Assembly (NCBI GenBank): GCA_001931875.2
Contig: MSJH02000391.1
Span: 1 to 21,934, forward strand
DNA from: Byssochlamys sp. IMV 00236
Lineage: Eukaryota > Ascomycota > Eurotiomycetes > Eurotiales > Thermoascaceae
Direction: 5' to 3'
DNA length: 21,934 bases
Shown here one piece after another: positions 19,558 through 21,934 of the stretch. The position numbers were made by a program, and so were the translations under genes. The notes beneath the pieces are model-generated. The model saw only the letters and a program-made list of their open reading frames with translations, had not been told where the DNA came from and did no database searches. How positions within the stretch are numbered: the first letter of the stretch is position 1; each line of letters opens with the position of its first letter.

Positions 19558-21904
19558 TTAGTTAAAGGCTCTACCATTTGATAAAGAGGCGTACATAATT
19601 TCAATTTGTGATTCATACACTTTCTTTGCATTTTCACGTCTCAACTTGAAAGTCGGTGTCAAGAGATCATTTTCAATCGAGAATTCATTGGGTGTAAGAT
19701 AAACACTTCTCATTTGTTCAAATCCCTTAAGATCATTTTCTTTACCATATGCTGTTAACTCTTTAAGTAATGCCTTTTTCACTTCATCGGATGCATAAGG
19801 ATCTTCAACTGTAGGGAAATGTTCTTTGGCCCAAGCAGAGAATGCGTCTTTATCAGGTACAATGATGCCTACTAGTGAAGACTGCATAGAGTCACCATAG
19901 ACAAAGGCCTGTGCAACCAATTCGTGCTTTTGGTAAACACCCTCAATCTTTTCAGGTGCAATGTATTCTCCCTAATAAAAAAAAAAAATTAACAAAGGAT
20001 TCTTTTTTTTTCATTCTGTCTCTTTATATATACCTGAGATAGCTTGAATATGTTCTTTAGACGGTCAATGATCACCAAACGATTGGCAGAATCGAATTGA
20101 CCGATATCTCCTGTATGCAACCAACCATCCTTATCAATAGCTTCGGCCGTCTTTTCGGGCAATTGGTAATATCCTTGCATGATGGAGGTACCTCGAATAC
20201 AGATTTCACCACGAGGGAAAGGTTTGTCTGTTGAGAAATATTCCATTTCAGGTACGTCAACCAACTTAATTTCTGAACAAGGGAAAGGTGCACCAACAAC
20301 ACCTGATGTATTATCATCCGTGATGGTCTATCGTCACACATATTAGCTATTATAAAAACTTGTATGTCTATTTTACCAATGCTCCACCACAAAAGTTTTC
20401 TGTTTGTCCATATCCTTCAAACACCTTGGCTGAAAAACAAATTCGCATGAAATCCATCACATCAGGTGAGACAGGAGCAGATCCACTCAGAATAAAACGA
20501 AGTCTACCACCCAATTTTTGTCGAATCTAAACTCTCTGTTATCAACATGTGCTTACAAATAATATAAAAAGGACTTGCCTGTGTAAAGACGACACGATCC
20601 CAAAGCCAGTGATGGACTGTCTTTGAGAGATGTCTTTTCTTGGATTGGAAGGCCGTATTAAACAAGTAAGCTGAAACACCTCCCTTTGCCTTAACACCAG
20701 CCAATACTTTGTCATAGATACGGTTGAAGAGTCGAGGTACTGAACAAAAGACGGTGGGTCTCAATTCTGCAATGTCATCTAATAGTTTGAGTGTATCCCC
20801 CTATTACGTAATATGAATATACTTCTTTTGGGAATTAAAATTAATATACCTGGTAGTAACCGATAGCTGCTCCTCTGAACAAGTGAATGCCTTGAGCGAC
20901 ACGTTCGAATACATGAGCAAGAGGGAGATATGAAATATAGATATCATCTGAATTGACATCAGCAAATGTGCCTTTATCACCTAGAGCTGCAATGGCTGAG
21001 ATTGCTGCTACACAATTAGCCTGAGTTATAACAGCGCCTTTAGGAACACCGGTTGTTCCGCTATGTAATATTGCTTAGTTGATCGATTATATAATCTTTT
21101 TCCCGAAATATGTACCTAGTGTAGCAAATGGTAGCAATATCCTCTGGCTTGGGCAAATCTGATTCTGATGTAACCTCGGAACCTATCGTTTCGACTTGTC
21201 GGAAAGTGTATACCTTGATACCTGCAGCTTCGGCTTCGGCTTTCTTTGCATCGTCGACTTCATCATCCATGACGATGGCTGTACTGATGGTAGCGATTTG
21301 AGATTTTAATCTGACGATATTATCCAGTTTATCAGCACTCAAGACGATATATTCCATGCTTGTCTGGTTAATAATGTATTCCATTGCTTCAGCACCTAAT
21401 GTGTCGTAAAGTGCAACAATCATAAATGCTTGTCTGTAAGATGCAATCTCGGTCATGGTCTATAAAATATAAGTTCTCTGAAAGAATATCCCTATATGTG
21501 TATTACCCATTCTGGTCTGTTGACAGAATAAACACCAATGGCATGTTGACGTTTTAAGCCAAGATGCAGCATACCCTTTCCGAAATTCTCAATACGCGTG
21601 CGAACTTCTGGATAATTCTGCCAGACATATTCCTTTGCTACACCATCTTCTATCCGACGTGTGCCCATGAAGGGTTTATCTAATTGATTTTCTTTAATAC
21701 CACGGCAAGACTTTATATAATGTGAAACTTACCACCCGCTGAATTATAGCCATGAACAAAGATATCCCAAGCGGTAAAGACTCCTTCTGGATGATCAACC
21801 AGTTTGTCTGCAAATTTGAAGTGACGAAAAGGTACAGTTTCACCCTCTTTCTTTTCAGATCCTGGAACTGGTACAGAATAAGGTGGGTCAAAGGCAGGTG
21901 GCAT
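19558..21904 (-). CDS. ACSL: Long-chain fatty acyl-CoA synthetase (AMP-binding family)
   Basis: Eight exons (21904-21733, 21691-21507, 21459-21116, 21060-20850, 20800-20579, 20526-20377, 20327-20034, 19971-19558) give 663 residues, typical for ACSL/Faa enzymes. They activate fatty acids with ATP and CoA to acyl-CoA. The P-loop motif YTSGTTGVPKGA (about 231-242) spans the exon 3/4 junction. Then come SYLPLAHVFERV, LRFILSGSAPVSPDVM, VFEGYGQTENF, the FACS signature around DGWLHTGDIG (about 495-504) and FKLSQGEYIAPEKIE (across exons 7/8). The N-terminus has no signal peptide or membrane segment and the C-terminus (GRAFN) no peroxisomal signal, so location is unclear. Intron 5 uses a GC donor. The start is 12 bases from a poly-T leader (poly-A on the + strand). 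Substrate chain length cannot be read from sequence. Confidence 0.97.
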
Positions 21905-21915
21905 GTTGCAGGAAG

Positions 21916-21934
21916 AAAAAAAAAAAAAAAAAAA
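21916..21934 (-). promoter_or_regulatory. Poly-T leader of the acyl-CoA synthetase gene
   Basis: The window ends in a poly-A run, which read on the gene's strand is a poly-T/CT leader ending 12 bases before the ATG at 21904. It matches the arrangement before SCP2 and the F-box gene. The promoter beyond it is outside the window. Confidence 0.45.

Overview
The window looks like nuclear DNA of a filamentous fungus, most likely a Mucoromycota/Mucorales-type mould. The basis is the AT-rich sequence, compact genes with many short introns (mostly 41-65 nt, GTAAGN donors, TAG acceptors, CTAAC/CTGAC-like branch sites), pyrimidine-rich leaders directly in front of start codons, and the family content. 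Species cannot be read from the sequence. The window starts in a poly-T run and ends in a poly-A run, so it may be a contig bounded by homopolymers. No viral genes, toxin genes, rRNA, tRNA, CRISPR arrays or intact transposons were seen.

Eleven protein genes are supported, ten of them reconstructed from spliced exons that sum to whole codons. In order: an SCP2 sterol carrier protein with a peroxisomal SKL end (66-458, +); a small 2H phosphoesterase with a signal peptide (522-1358, -); a KRE9/KNH-like secreted protein (2692-3276, +); an RNF126/RNF115-type RING-H2 ubiquitin ligase with an N-terminal zinc ribbon (3535-4508, -); the mitochondrial/peroxisomal fission adaptor FIS1 (7019-7627, +); an acidic coiled-coil protein that I read as a candidate CENP-U/Ame1 inner-kinetochore subunit (7840-9356, +); an F-box protein with a Cys/His cluster and a DUSP-like domain (9580-10787, +); a BTB/POZ protein with a His/Pro-rich N-terminus (11044-12254, -); the kinetochore protein MIS12/Mtw1 (12688-13519, +); the PI3-kinase regulatory kinase VPS15 in 23 exons (13560-19167, -); and a long-chain acyl-CoA synthetase (19558-21904, -).

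The gene-poor stretches are 1359-2691 (shared upstream region of two divergent genes) and 4509-7018 (2.5 kb with only fragments that look coding, including one with a frame break). Several neighbours converge tightly: SCP2 and the 2H gene are 63 bp apart stop to stop, and MIS12 and VPS15 only 40 bp, so their 3' UTRs probably overlap.

Most of this is housekeeping: lipid handling (SCP2, acyl-CoA synthetase), organelle division and vacuolar/autophagic PI3P signalling (FIS1, VPS15), ubiquitin ligation (RNF126-like, F-box) and the kinetochore (MIS12 and possibly CENP-U). The order does not suggest an operon-like pathway or a defence system. The points most worth a second look are the F-box plus DUSP architecture with a stop-free intron in its metal-binding region, the secreted 2H enzyme, the two candidate kinetochore partners about 3 kb apart, and two likely GC-AG introns.
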